Under the pieces are notes generated by a model. It ran no database searches. It was given only the letters and a program-made list of their open reading frames with translations, and was not told the origin of the DNA. A stretch of DNA of 64,000 nt from Candidatus Omnitrophota bacterium (GTDB lineage Bacteria > Omnitrophota > JACPQZ01): contig JACPQZ010000048.1 of the NCBI GenBank assembly GCA_016190205.1, positions 18,247 through 82,246 of the forward strand, given 5' to 3'. The position numbers and the translations under genes are program-made. Shown one piece after another: positions 53,993 through 62,168 of the stretch (positions are counted from its first letter, which is position 1; each line of letters starts with the position of its first letter).

Positions 53993-55628
53993 ACGCGCCC
54001 TTTTGGTTGTGGTTTTCGTGGTCTCCGCCACGACGGCCCTGGCCTACTGGATGGTTCGCGGCATCCCCCTGACGGGACGGCTTGAAGGGTGGGTGAAGAC
54101 GCGGCTTTCCCGCGCGCTCGGGGTTGAAGTAAGTTTCGACCAGGTCCTATACCATCCGCCCGGCGTCCTCACCCTGGCGAACCTTTCCGTAACCCACGCG
54201 GGGGAACCCGGGCTCGCTTTCAGTGCGGAGGCTGCGCGCTTGAGCGCGCAGCCGTTGGACATGCAGAAGGGCATTCAGTTTGACCTGCGGGGCGTCACGG
54301 TAGGAATGGGTGAGGTCACAAGCCCCCGCGTCCCCCGGGCGAGGGCGCGCATCGTCCCGCAGGGCGGCGGGGTGAGCTGGCAGAATGCCGAGGCGTTTTT
54401 TCCGATGTTCGGACAGCCGGCGAGGTTTGCTTCACCATCGGGTTTTGTAAAACTGGCCGCTGAAGCCCAGGGGGCCTGGCTGTTTGAGTATCAAACGGAG
54501 TGCGAACTTCAAGTTCGCTCGCTGGCCCTCTGGACGAAGGTCATGGGCAATGAGCGTGCGGCGGAGCTCGTGGGGCGTCTGGGCAGCGGGCCGGGAGATG
54601 CCCGGGAACTTGCCGCCACCCTGGAGTTCGGTGACGGCAAGGCGTGGATTGATCCGTTGCGGCTTGGGGATTGGCAGGGGCTCGAGTGCGAGCTCGATTT
54701 TCGCAGCTCCACCCTTACGTTTTCTAAGGCGGATGGGGGGTTGCGTGTCTCCACGCGGTTTCATCTCGCGGAGGACAAACTCGACGGTGAAATCCACTTG
54801 AATCACTGGATGCTGGCCCGCCTGGATATCGTCAGCAGGAGCGAGTTTTCGCTGGACTGGAGCCCGGCCACCAACCCTCACCACTCAATCCGGGGCGAGA
54901 TGCGAAGCCCCTCCCTCGTCGTCAACCTCAAACCCGTGGACCCCTTAAGTTGTGATTTCGTGTGGGGCCCCGAGGGCCTTGTGATCAGCCGCGCGTCTTG
55001 GGGGGATGAGTTCGGGGCGCAGGGCAGGGTGGATGTCGAAAAACAAGAATTGGACTTCTCCATTGCCCTGCTGGATGCAGACCTCGACCACCTCACGTTC
55101 GGACTGGAGGAGTTTGAGGGCGAACGCCAGGGCCGGGCCACCGGCACAGTCACTGTCAAGGGGCCCGCGCGCCTGCCGGAGGTTGAAGGAGACATTGTAG
55201 TCAAGGACGGTAAAAGGACCGATCTGGGGCCGTTCGATTCCATCAATCTCCATATGCGAGGCCGGGGAGCCCGATGGGATCTCTATGATTCCACCATTTA
55301 CAAGGAAACGGGCTCATTTCTCCTGACGGGTTGGATGGGGTTTGATTCCAGCGGCCTCGTCAAACACCTGGACGTCCACGGCCATGAAGGGGTCATGGTT
55401 TTGAGCGGCTGGGATGTTACGGGTGACGACCGCATGGTCGAGGCGGGGAAGGAGATCGGCGATCGGTTCAAGGTCGGTCTTAAGGCGTATCTGGATGAGG
55501 ATTCCATGGCACGCGACGAACGCGACGAATTCGCGGTGGAGTACGGGCTTTCGGACCGTTCCAGCGTCGAGATGCGCCTGAGGGGTGAGGACCAGGTGCT
55601 GGGCGTCAAGCAAAAGAAGAGGTTTTAG
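53979..55628 (+). CDS. AsmA/TamB-like envelope protein
   Basis: This 549-residue protein has an N-terminal membrane anchor (ALLVVVFVVSATTALAYWMV) and a long beta-rich periplasmic part. The block LSRALGVEVSFDQVLYHPPG with VLTLANLSV is typical of the AsmA-like superfamily; LDFSIALLDADLDHLTFGL and VKGPARLPEVEGDIVVKDGK recall its repeated beta strands. AsmA-like proteins bridge the periplasm and move phospholipids. The neighbouring mla-like genes fit a role in lipid transport. The start is TTG at 53979, after AGGAG, overlapping clpC. Confidence 0.75.
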   Translation: MRRLRRALLVVVFVVSATTALAYWMVRGIPLTGRLEGWVKTRLSRALGVEVSFDQVLYHPPGVLTLANLSVTHAGEPGLAFSAEAARLSAQPLDMQKGIQFDLRGVTVGMGEVTSPRVPRARARIVPQGGGVSWQNAEAFFPMFGQPARFASPSGFVKLAAEAQGAWLFEYQTECELQVRSLALWTKVMGNERAAELVGRLGSGPGDARELAATLEFGDGKAWIDPLRLGDWQGLECELDFRSSTLTFSKADGGLRVSTRFHLAEDKLDGEIHLNHWMLARLDIVSRSEFSLDWSPATNPHHSIRGEMRSPSLVVNLKPVDPLSCDFVWGPEGLVISRASWGDEFGAQGRVDVEKQELDFSIALLDADLDHLTFGLEEFEGERQGRATGTVTVKGPARLPEVEGDIVVKDGKRTDLGPFDSINLHMRGRGARWDLYDSTIYKETGSFLLTGWMGFDSSGLVKHLDVHGHEGVMVLSGWDVTGDDRMVEAGKEIGDRFKVGLKAYLDEDSMARDERDEFAVEYGLSDRSSVEMRLRGEDQVLGVKQKKRF

Positions 55629-55639
55629 CGCGCGGGCAT

Positions 55640-56431
55640 ATGCATACGTCGCTGGTTGAGCGCTTCGGCGGTTTTGGCACGCGGTTCATGTCCCTCCTTC
55701 GTTATGTGGGCGGGGCCGTGCTCCTCTTTGTTGAGACAGTGCTGTGGTGCTTTGTTCCGCCTTTCCGGTGGCGGCACGTGCTCCATCAGATGATGCAGAT
55801 CGGGGTGGCGAGTCTTCCCATCGTGTTTCTGACCTCTATCTTCACCGGTATCGTGCTTGCCCTCCAGAGCGCGTACCAGCTTCAGCAGATCTCGGCCCGG
55901 CTTTATATAGCGAATTTAGTGGCGCTTTCCATGACCCGGGAGCTCGGGCCGGTACTGACGGCCCTCGTGGTCGCGGGCCGCTGCGGGGCCTCCATTACGG
56001 CTGAAATCGGCACGATGAAGGTGACTGAGCAGATCGATGCCCTTCAGACCCTGGCCACCAATCCGGTGCGGTACCTCGTGGTCCCGCGCTTTCTGGCCAC
56101 CTTGATCATGCTGCCCCTCCTCACGGTCTATGCAGACGTGATCGGGATGTTTGGGGGCTACATGGTGGGTGTTTGGAAGCTTGGCATCGGGCACGGTGTA
56201 TATATCAATATGACGGAGTCGAGCCTCATGCTCAAGGATGTCACCACAGGCCTTATTAAGTCCGTCGCCTTTTCCGTCATTATTTCCATCATCGGGTGCT
56301 ATCAGGGATTCGTCACGGGGGGCGGGGCGGAGGGGGTCGGACGCGCCACCACGGTGAGCGTCGTGACGAGCTTCATCCTCATTATATCGGCTGACTGTTT
56401 GTTTACGGCGCTCTTTTATTTTGCGTTTTAA
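55640..56431 (+). CDS. mlaE: MlaE-family ABC transporter permease
   Basis: This is the inner-membrane permease of an Mla-type phospholipid transporter. The 263 residues have several membrane helices and the family motif TRELGPVLTALVVAGRCGAS followed by ITAEIGTMKVTEQIDALQTL. MLPLLTVYADVIGMFGGYMV and the glycine-rich QGFVTGGGAEGVGRATTVSV are also typical. It follows the AsmA-like gene by 11 bases. Confidence 0.95.
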   Translation: MHTSLVERFGGFGTRFMSLLRYVGGAVLLFVETVLWCFVPPFRWRHVLHQMMQIGVASLPIVFLTSIFTGIVLALQSAYQLQQISARLYIANLVALSMTRELGPVLTALVVAGRCGASITAEIGTMKVTEQIDALQTLATNPVRYLVVPRFLATLIMLPLLTVYADVIGMFGGYMVGVWKLGIGHGVYINMTESSLMLKDVTTGLIKSVAFSVIISIIGCYQGFVTGGGAEGVGRATTVSVVTSFILIISADCLFTALFYFAF

Positions 56432-56436
56432 TGAAT

Positions 56437-56512
56437 TTGTTCGTCCGTTGTACGTCGTCCCGCGTAAGGGTGGCGACGGACGCAGGACGCAGGACGCGGG
56501 ACGCAGGATGCG
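56437..56512. repeat. Heptamer array, GGACGCA family, with inverted partner
   Basis: Five units in phase at 56478..56512 (GGACGCA, GGACGCA, GGACGCG, GGACGCA, GGATGCG), and a degenerate complementary set (CGTCCGT, TGTACGT, CGTCCCG) at 56441..56463. It fills the gap between mlaE and mlaF; the ATG of mlaF lies 3 bases after the last unit. Confidence 0.88.
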
Positions 56513-56515
56513 AAC

Positions 56516-57325
56516 ATGATCGAAATTATTAACCTAACGAAATCCTTCAGCGGCCGCAAGGTGCTGGACAACCTGAACCTGACCATCCGGACCGGCGAGA
56601 CGATGGTCATCATCGGAGGCTCCGGCTGTGGAAAGAGCGTGCTTTTAAAGCATATGATGGGAATCCTCAAACCTGAATCGGGCCAGGTCATGATTGACAA
56701 TCAGGATATCGCGCGCCTTCAGGGAGAGCGCCTGGATGAAATCCGGGTGAAGTTCGGGATGTTGTTTCAGGGCGCCGCGCTCTTTGATTCTCTGACCGTG
56801 TTCGAAAACGTGGCCTTTACGGCCTTGGAGCACGGGATGCATGATGAAGCGAAGGTCCATGCGAAGGTGCGCGAAAAACTGGCCCTGGTGGGTTTGCGGG
56901 GCATCGAGCGCATGAAGCCCGCGGAGCTCTCCGGGGGCATGAGAAAGCGCGTGGGGCTTGCCCGGGCGCTCTTTACGGATCCCGAGACCGTGCTGTACGA
57001 CGAGCCCACGACGGGTCTGGACCCCATCATGGCGGACGTCATCAACGATCTCATCATCCAGATGCACGAGCGGTTTTCGGTCACCTCGGTGGCCGTGACC
57101 CATGACATGACCAGCGCCTACAAGATTGCAGATCGCATTGCCATGCTGTATGAGGGCAAGATCATCGAGGTGGGGACGCCCGATGAGATTAAGAAGACAT
57201 CCAACCCTGTCGTGGCTCAATTTATCCGGGGCGAGGCAGAGGGTCCCATCACCCGCACTAGCCGGTTAAGAGACATGCAAGATCATCACGAGGAGGCACC
57301 GTATGAAAGAGCAGATCGGGCTTGA
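56516..57325 (+). CDS. mlaF: MlaF-type ABC transporter ATPase
   Basis: This ATPase works with MlaE. The 269 residues have Walker A IGGSGCGKSVLLKHMMG, KFGMLFQGAALFDSLTVFEN, signature LSGGMRKRVGLARAL, and Walker B VLYDEPTTGLDPIMADVIND. No Shine-Dalgarno is visible other than the repeat-derived AGGATG. It overlaps mlaD by 23 bases. Confidence 0.95.
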   Translation: MIEIINLTKSFSGRKVLDNLNLTIRTGETMVIIGGSGCGKSVLLKHMMGILKPESGQVMIDNQDIARLQGERLDEIRVKFGMLFQGAALFDSLTVFENVAFTALEHGMHDEAKVHAKVREKLALVGLRGIERMKPAELSGGMRKRVGLARALFTDPETVLYDEPTTGLDPIMADVINDLIIQMHERFSVTSVAVTHDMTSAYKIADRIAMLYEGKIIEVGTPDEIKKTSNPVVAQFIRGEAEGPITRTSRLRDMQDHHEEAPYERADRA

Positions 57326-58073
57326 AATTAAGGTAGGCCTTATGGCCTTGATCGGACTTATCGTTTTGGCGATTCTCGTGTTTTCCATCGGTGACTATAA
57401 CTTTTTCCAAAAGCGAAAGCAGATAAACCTTGTTTTTAATTACGCGGGCGGCGTGGAGGAAAGCGCCCCCGTGCGCCTGGCCGGCGTCAAGATCGGCGAG
57501 GTACACAGCGTAGCCCTGGTTCCCGTTTACGACCAGATGGAACAGAAGACGGGCGTCCAGGTGCGCGTGTGGCTCGACCGGAGCATTGATATCTACGAGA
57601 ATGCCGATGTCTACGTCAACACCCTGGGTCTATTGGGCGAAAAATACATCGAGATCCTAACCCCCGGAACGACTGACCAACCGCTGGTCAAGCATGGCGG
57701 CATCCTGCGGGGTCACGATCCCGTGCCCATTGAGAAAATCACCCAAAGCACGCATGAGATCGTCGGCGACCTCCGGACCCTCTTGGGGGGGCTCAATGAT
57801 GTCGTCGGGGACGAGGAGTTTCGAGAGTCGCTCAAGACCACGGTCTACCATTTTGAGACAACGGCCGACAATTTGAGAGACGCGACTTCCAAGATGCGCG
57901 CGGGGGAGGGGTCTTTGGGCAATTTTGTTTATAACGACTCTCTCTACAATGAGCTCGATGGATTTGCGCGTGAGATCAGAAAGAATCCGTGGAAGCTTTT
58001 GAAGAAACCCAAGACGGATGAGAAGGAAGCCGAGCAAAAAGGCGGAGATTCCAATCGCGGATTTTTAAATTAG
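57303..58073 (+). CDS. mlaD: MlaD-type MCE-domain protein
   Basis: This protein captures lipids in the periplasm. It has an N-terminal anchor (VGLMALIGLIVLAILVFSIG) and one MCE domain (INLVFNYAGGVEESAPVRLA, then GVKIGEVHSVALVP, and VNTLGLLGEKYIEILTPGT). The C-terminal helical tail of about 100 residues ends in a basic and acidic stretch. GGAGGC lies 6 bases before the ATG. 49 bases follow to the next gene. Confidence 0.94.
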   Translation: MKEQIGLEIKVGLMALIGLIVLAILVFSIGDYNFFQKRKQINLVFNYAGGVEESAPVRLAGVKIGEVHSVALVPVYDQMEQKTGVQVRVWLDRSIDIYENADVYVNTLGLLGEKYIEILTPGTTDQPLVKHGGILRGHDPVPIEKITQSTHEIVGDLRTLLGGLNDVVGDEEFRESLKTTVYHFETTADNLRDATSKMRAGEGSLGNFVYNDSLYNELDGFAREIRKNPWKLLKKPKTDEKEAEQKGGDSNRGFLN

Positions 58074-58122
58074 TGGATGGTCGGTATATGTTGCTTTATA
58101 AGTCTAAAAAGAGAGGTGTGAA

Positions 58123-59124
58123 ATGCTTTGGTTGGTAAGAGGTTTGTTTTTGATATTGTTGGCGGGCTTGGGGTTTGAGTTCGGTCCCTATTTACTGCCG
58201 GCCCAGCCCATGGCCCCGTGGATCGGAGTCGGCATCGGGGCGGGGGTAGCGCTCCTTTTCGTTCTCCTGGAGACTTTGCTCAAAACGCTCGCGCTCCGGA
58301 CGATGGTGGCGGTAGTCATCGGGCTGGGCGTCGGCCTTGCCGTCTCGTTCCTGGCTTTTTGGTTTTTGGGTCAGATGCACTGGGTCTTGGTGGAGGAATC
58401 GTGGGCCAAAGGCGTCGTCACCCTGATTCTTTGCTACCTCTCCGTGATTTTAACGCTAAAGGGCCAGGAGGAAATCAGTTTTCTCATTCCCTACGTGAAG
58501 CTCTCGCACCAGGAAGGCCGGGACAACTGGATCATCCTGGATACGAGCGTGATTATTGACGGCCGTATCGCGGATATCTGCGATACGAATTTCATCAACG
58601 GGCGCTTTCTCATACCGCGCTTCGTGCTCAAGGAACTCCAGGTCATTGCCGACAGCTCCGATTCCCTGAAGCGCAACCGGGGCCGCCGGGGTCTGGATGT
58701 CTTGAACCGGATCCGCAGGAATAACCGGGTGGAGGTCAGGATCCACGATGCCGACTTCCCGGAGGTGAGCGAGGTGGATTCCAAGCTTGTAAAGCTCGCC
58801 CTCCTGGTCAACGGCAAGATCTTCACCAACGACTTTAACTTAAACAAGGTGGCCGAGCTCCAGGGGGTCCCCGTTCTCAATATCAACGAACTGGCCAACG
58901 CCTTGAAGCCGGTAGTTCTGCCGGGCGAGATGATGGACGTGCGCGTCATTAAGGAAGGCAAGGAATATGGGCAGGGCGTGGCTTACCTGGATGACGGCAC
59001 AATGATTGTCGTGGATAATGCCAGAGAGCGGATCGGGCAGAATCTAAAAGTTTCTGTCACGAGCGTTCTTCAGACCCAGGCCGGACGCATGATCTTCGCC
59101 AAGATCGTGGAGGGGGCCCGGTAA
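58123..59124 (+). CDS. PIN/TRAM-domain membrane protein (YacL family)
   Basis: The 333-residue protein has four N-terminal membrane helices, then a cytoplasmic PIN domain (NWIILDTSVIIDGRIADICD, RFLIPRFVLKELQVIADSSD, and IFTNDFNLNKVAELQGV). A TRAM domain ends the protein (GQGVAYLDDGTMIVVDNARE). PIN acidic residues are present, so RNase activity is plausible. It precedes ispD, as in many bacteria. AGAGAGGTG lies before the ATG. Confidence 0.9.
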   Translation: MLWLVRGLFLILLAGLGFEFGPYLLPAQPMAPWIGVGIGAGVALLFVLLETLLKTLALRTMVAVVIGLGVGLAVSFLAFWFLGQMHWVLVEESWAKGVVTLILCYLSVILTLKGQEEISFLIPYVKLSHQEGRDNWIILDTSVIIDGRIADICDTNFINGRFLIPRFVLKELQVIADSSDSLKRNRGRRGLDVLNRIRRNNRVEVRIHDADFPEVSEVDSKLVKLALLVNGKIFTNDFNLNKVAELQGVPVLNINELANALKPVVLPGEMMDVRVIKEGKEYGQGVAYLDDGTMIVVDNARERIGQNLKVSVTSVLQTQAGRMIFAKIVEGAR

Positions 59125-59130
59125 GAAGTA

Positions 59131-59158
59131 GGACGTTGGACGTGGGACGTGGGACGTG
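59131..59158. repeat. Heptamer array, GGACGTG family
   Basis: Four units in phase: GGACGTT, GGACGTG, GGACGTG, GGACGTG, between the PIN/TRAM gene and ispD. No inverted partner is near. Confidence 0.85.
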
Positions 59159-59195
59159 GGAGGAAGGAAGAGGGGGCCGGAGCGAGAATATTGTT

Positions 59196-59981
59196 ATGGA
59201 GCCACTTCAAGCTATTGTTGTGGCGGCCGGACACGGCAAGCGGTTCCGGAGTCAGGCGACCGAGCCGGGGTACCCGCTGAAAGCGGGTCGGCGAGGAAGT
59301 CCCGTTGGCGTAGCCAACGGGGATAAACCCTATGTCCTTTTGGGATCCAAGCCCATCCTGGCGCATACCCTTGAGCAGATCTCCCGGATCGCTGACGTAG
59401 AGCACATCACCGTGGTGGTCGCCCCTGACAGGGTGGATTACTGCCGCGAGGAGGTGGTCCGCCGGTATGCTATCTGCAAAATTTCCCGTGTTATTGCGGG
59501 GGGGGATGAGAGGCCGCAATCGGTATGGAAGGGATTGGAGGCGCTTGAGGAGCGTTCCGGGTGGGTGCTCATCCACGATGGGGTCCGCCCCTTTGTCCCC
59601 CTTTCGCGTATCGGGACGCTGGTCGAGAAGGCAAAAGAAACAGGGGCCGCTGTTCTGGGCGTGAGCGTAAAGCCAACCCTCAAGGAAGTGGACGCCGGCG
59701 GGCGCGTGGCGCGGACCCTTGATCGCAGCAGGCTGTGCGAGGTTCAGACCCCCCAGGTTTTCCGCCTGGATATCCTTCATCGCGCCTACCAGCTTGCCGG
59801 TATGGAGAGTGCGAAGACAGCGACAGATGACGCTGCCCTCGTCGAACAGATGGGACACCCGGTGGGTGTGGTCGAAGGGGACGAGACCAATATTAAGATT
59901 ACGACACCCTTCGATCTCGAGGTGGCGGAGATGATTCTAACAAATTCGAAGCTCGAAATCCGAAGCACGAACAAATTCTAA
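59196..59981 (+). CDS. ispD: 2-C-methyl-D-erythritol 4-phosphate cytidylyltransferase
   Basis: IspD joins CTP to methylerythritol phosphate in the non-mevalonate isoprenoid pathway. The 261-residue protein has QAIVVAAGHGKRFRS, then KPYVLLGSKPILAHTLEQIS, GGDERPQSVWKGLEAL, VLIHDGVRPFVP, CEVQTPQVFRLD and TDDAALVEQMGHPVGVVEGD. Between GKRFRS and KPYVLL lie 24 residues where most homologues have about 4; they are encoded by a palindromic element (59264..59323). The last 13 codons lie in a heptamer array. ATG 59196 is the family-consistent start. Confidence 0.92.
   Translation: MEPLQAIVVAAGHGKRFRSQATEPGYPLKAGRRGSPVGVANGDKPYVLLGSKPILAHTLEQISRIADVEHITVVVAPDRVDYCREEVVRRYAICKISRVIAGGDERPQSVWKGLEALEERSGWVLIHDGVRPFVPLSRIGTLVEKAKETGAAVLGVSVKPTLKEVDAGGRVARTLDRSRLCEVQTPQVFRLDILHRAYQLAGMESAKTATDDAALVEQMGHPVGVVEGDETNIKITTPFDLEVAEMILTNSKLEIRSTNKF
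59264..59323. mobile_element. In-frame palindromic mini-element within ispD
   Basis: Two perfect hairpins lie side by side: 59272..59288 (ACCCGCT-GAA-AGCGGGT) and 59301..59321 (CCCGTTGGC-GTA-GCCAACGGG). The region adds about 20 residues to IspD without breaking the frame. The 3-base loops and short GC-rich stems match the hairpins at 25780..25831 and 62900..62953. It recalls the palindromic elements found inside Rickettsia genes. That it is mobile is an inference. Confidence 0.6.
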
Positions 59982-60031
59982 TTTCGAAATTCGAATTTGC
60001 TCGGATTTCGATATTCGAGTTTCGGATTTTC
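59942..60031. repeat. Heptamer arrays, GAAATTC family, inverted
   Basis: Units such as GAAGCTC, GAAATCC, GAAGCAC, GAACAAATTC (59949..59979) and the complement with TTTCGAAATTCGAATTTG and TTTCGATATTCGAG (59982..60031). The left half is read as the last codons of ispD. The same family is the inner arm at 48776..48905. Confidence 0.82.
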
Positions 60032-60044
60032 AAGGAGTTTTGAA

Positions 60045-60644
60045 GTGCGAGTAGGTATCGGATACGACATCCATCCGCTGAAGAAAGGCCGGCCCCTGGT
60101 GCTGGGCGGTATTTGCATCCCGTATCCAAAGGGTCTCGACGGACATTCCGACGGTGACGCCCTGGTGCACGCGATCGGTGATGCCATTCTGGGGGCAGGC
60201 GGTTTGGGAGACTTAGGTCTTCATTTCCCGTCGACACCCAAACATAAGGATATTTCGAGCCTGAGGATTCTGGATCGTGTGCAGGAGCTCATCCGCGGGC
60301 AATCCCTGCGCATCAGCCACATAGACAGCGTGGTGGTGGCCCAGAAACCATCTTTAAGTCCTTTTCGGTCGAAGATCGCCCGGTCGCTTGCCCGTCGTCT
60401 TAAGATCCGATCCCGGCAGGTGAGCGTGAAGGCCAAGACCAACGACGGTCTGGGCCTCGTGGGCAGGGAAAAGGCCGTCGCGGCATTTGCCATCGCTACT
60501 CTAATACCAGAGCGTCGTAAAAACATCATGCACGTGAAGCGTGGCGCGTGGAGCGTGAAGCGTAAAACGGCTGCTGCTCGTTTGCGCACCACGCACAACG
60601 CACGACGCACCACGCAGCTTGCTAAAGGGGTGGTTAATGGTTAG
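60045..60644 (+). CDS. ispF: 2-C-methyl-D-erythritol 2,4-cyclodiphosphate synthase
   Basis: IspF forms the cyclic diphosphate in the same isoprenoid pathway as IspD. The GTG start at 60045 has AAGGAG 7 bases before it. The metal ligands are in MRVGIGYDIHPLKKG and LDGHSDGDALVHAIGDAILG; VKAKTNDGLGLVGREKAVAA is the conserved C-terminal block. LHFPSTPKHKDISS replaces the usual FPDTDP-type loop. About 40 extra residues at the C-terminus (HVKRGAWSVKRKTAAARL, then RTTHNARRTTQ) come from heptamer repeats. It overlaps gltX by 8 bases. Confidence 0.93.
   Translation: MRVGIGYDIHPLKKGRPLVLGGICIPYPKGLDGHSDGDALVHAIGDAILGAGGLGDLGLHFPSTPKHKDISSLRILDRVQELIRGQSLRISHIDSVVVAQKPSLSPFRSKIARSLARRLKIRSRQVSVKAKTNDGLGLVGREKAVAAFAIATLIPERRKNIMHVKRGAWSVKRKTAAARLRTTHNARRTTQLAKGVVNG
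60539..60619. repeat. Heptamer arrays, GCGTGGA and CGCACCA families, inside ispF 3' end
   Basis: Units GCGTGGC, GCGTGGA, GCGTGAA, GCGTAAA (60539..60566), then five units CGCACCA, CGCACAA, CGCACGA, CGCACCA, CGCAGCT (60585..60619). The second set is roughly complementary to the first. Both are translated in ispF. Confidence 0.85.
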
Positions 60645-62070
60645 GGTCCGGTTCGCCCCGAGCCCGACGGGCTACCTCCACCTCGGAAATGCGCGCACCG
60701 CGCTTTTTAACTGGCTCTTTGCCCGGCACGAAAAAGGCGCATTCATATTGCGCATCGAGGACACGGATGCGGCGCGCTCGGGTGAAGAGTATGCGGCCGC
60801 CATGACGGAAGACCTCAAGTGGCTGGGTCTTAATTGGGATGAAGGGCCCGATGTCGGAGGGAGTGTTGGGCCCTACCGGCAGTCGGAGCGGACTCCTATC
60901 TACCGGAAGTATGCGGATGCGCTCTTAAGCCGCGGGCTTGCCTATCCCTGCTACTGCACCCCCCAGGAGCTTGAGGGGCGCAGACAGGAGGCCCTGGCCA
61001 AAGGACTTCCCCCGCGTTACGACAACCGTTGCAGGGATCTTTCCGAGAAGGACCGGCGCCGGTTTCAAGACGAGGGCCGCTCCTCCTCACTTCGGTTTAA
61101 GGTCCGTTCAGGAACGGTTTCGTTCCGCGATCTCGTGCGGGGAGAAGTTCAGTTCGACCTCGGTCTCGTGGGTGATTTTGTGATCGTCAAGTCCGAGGGT
61201 ACCCCCACTTTTCACTTCGCCGTTTGCGTGGATGACGGTCTCATGGGAATCACCCATGTCGTGCGGGGTGAAGATCATCTCTCGAACACCCCCCGCCACA
61301 TCGTCTTGTTCGAGGCGCTTGGGTTTAAGGCGCCGGAGTTCGCGCACCTATCTATGATCGGGGGAGAGGGCGGGGGGCTCTTGAGCAAGCGCGATGAGGC
61401 CCCGTCGGTGCGTTCTTACCGCGCGCGCGGCATCTTGGCCGAGGCCCTGGTAAATTATCTCGCCCTCCTGGGGTGGTCGCCCAAGGACAACCGCGAGATC
61501 CTGACCGGGCAGGATCTCGTTTCACAGTTTTCGCTGGCGGGGCTGACCAAATCCAGAGCGGCGCTGGATCATAAGAAATTGGAATACGTTTCGGGTCAGC
61601 ACATCCGGGCCTTGGAGCCGCAAGGGCTTGCGCGGCGCATCGCGGCGCATTACCGCCTCAACCCGGACACGCCCTGGCTGGTGGAGCTCGTTCGGGCGGT
61701 CAAGGATCACTTGGTGACCCTGACGGATGTGGAGCCATACCTAAAAATCGTCCAGCGCGAGACGATGGATTTCGGATCCTGCGCGCGCGAGACCCAAGAG
61801 CTCATCCGCAGGGAAGAGGCGAGGAAGGTGCTGGAGGCGTTTAAGACAAGTGTGGCCCGCAGCGGGGGTCCGGGCGGGGTGGATTTCCACTCGATACGGC
61901 AGGATCTTGCGCAGAGCACCGGCTTGAATGGCAAGGCCCTGCTCCTTCCTGTGCGCGCGGCTTTGACGAGGGAGAGTTCCGGTCCTGAGCTCAATCTCAT
62001 CGTCCCCCTTTTGGGCAAAGAGCGGATCCTTAAGCGCGTTGAGGAAGCGCTTCAATTCGGTAAGTCATGA
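60637..62070 (+). CDS. gltX: Glutamyl-tRNA synthetase
   Basis: GltX charges tRNA-Glu, and in many bacteria without GlnRS also tRNA-Gln. The 477 residues have the HIGH region as FAPSPTGYLHLGNARTALFN, then FILRIEDTDAARSGEEYAAA, the zinc-less YPCYCTPQELEGRRQEALAK, and the KMSKS loop as LLSKRDEAPSV. ATG 60637 lies within the end of ispF, with AAAGGGG upstream. gltX next to ispF and cysE is a frequent bacterial cluster. Confidence 0.95.
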   Translation: MVRVRFAPSPTGYLHLGNARTALFNWLFARHEKGAFILRIEDTDAARSGEEYAAAMTEDLKWLGLNWDEGPDVGGSVGPYRQSERTPIYRKYADALLSRGLAYPCYCTPQELEGRRQEALAKGLPPRYDNRCRDLSEKDRRRFQDEGRSSSLRFKVRSGTVSFRDLVRGEVQFDLGLVGDFVIVKSEGTPTFHFAVCVDDGLMGITHVVRGEDHLSNTPRHIVLFEALGFKAPEFAHLSMIGGEGGGLLSKRDEAPSVRSYRARGILAEALVNYLALLGWSPKDNREILTGQDLVSQFSLAGLTKSRAALDHKKLEYVSGQHIRALEPQGLARRIAAHYRLNPDTPWLVELVRAVKDHLVTLTDVEPYLKIVQRETMDFGSCARETQELIRREEARKVLEAFKTSVARSGGPGGVDFHSIRQDLAQSTGLNGKALLLPVRAALTRESSGPELNLIVPLLGKERILKRVEEALQFGKS

Positions 62071-62081
62071 TGGTCCGTAGT

Positions 62082-62144
62082 GCGTTGTGCGTTGTGCGTT
62101 GTGCGATACGCATAACGCATAACCCAATACGCAGTACGATACAA
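62082..62144. repeat. Heptamer arrays, GCGTTGT and GCATAAC families, inverted
   Basis: Nine units in unbroken 7-bp phase: three GCGTTGT, then GCGATAC, GCATAAC, GCATAAC, CCAATAC, GCAGTAC, GATACAA. The second part is a degenerate complement of the first (GTTATGC against GCGTTGT is imperfect). It fills the gltX-cysE gap; GCGTTGT is shared with 22588..22643. Confidence 0.85.
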
Positions 62145-62168
62145 GCGACCAGCACTTAGGGAGAGGCT

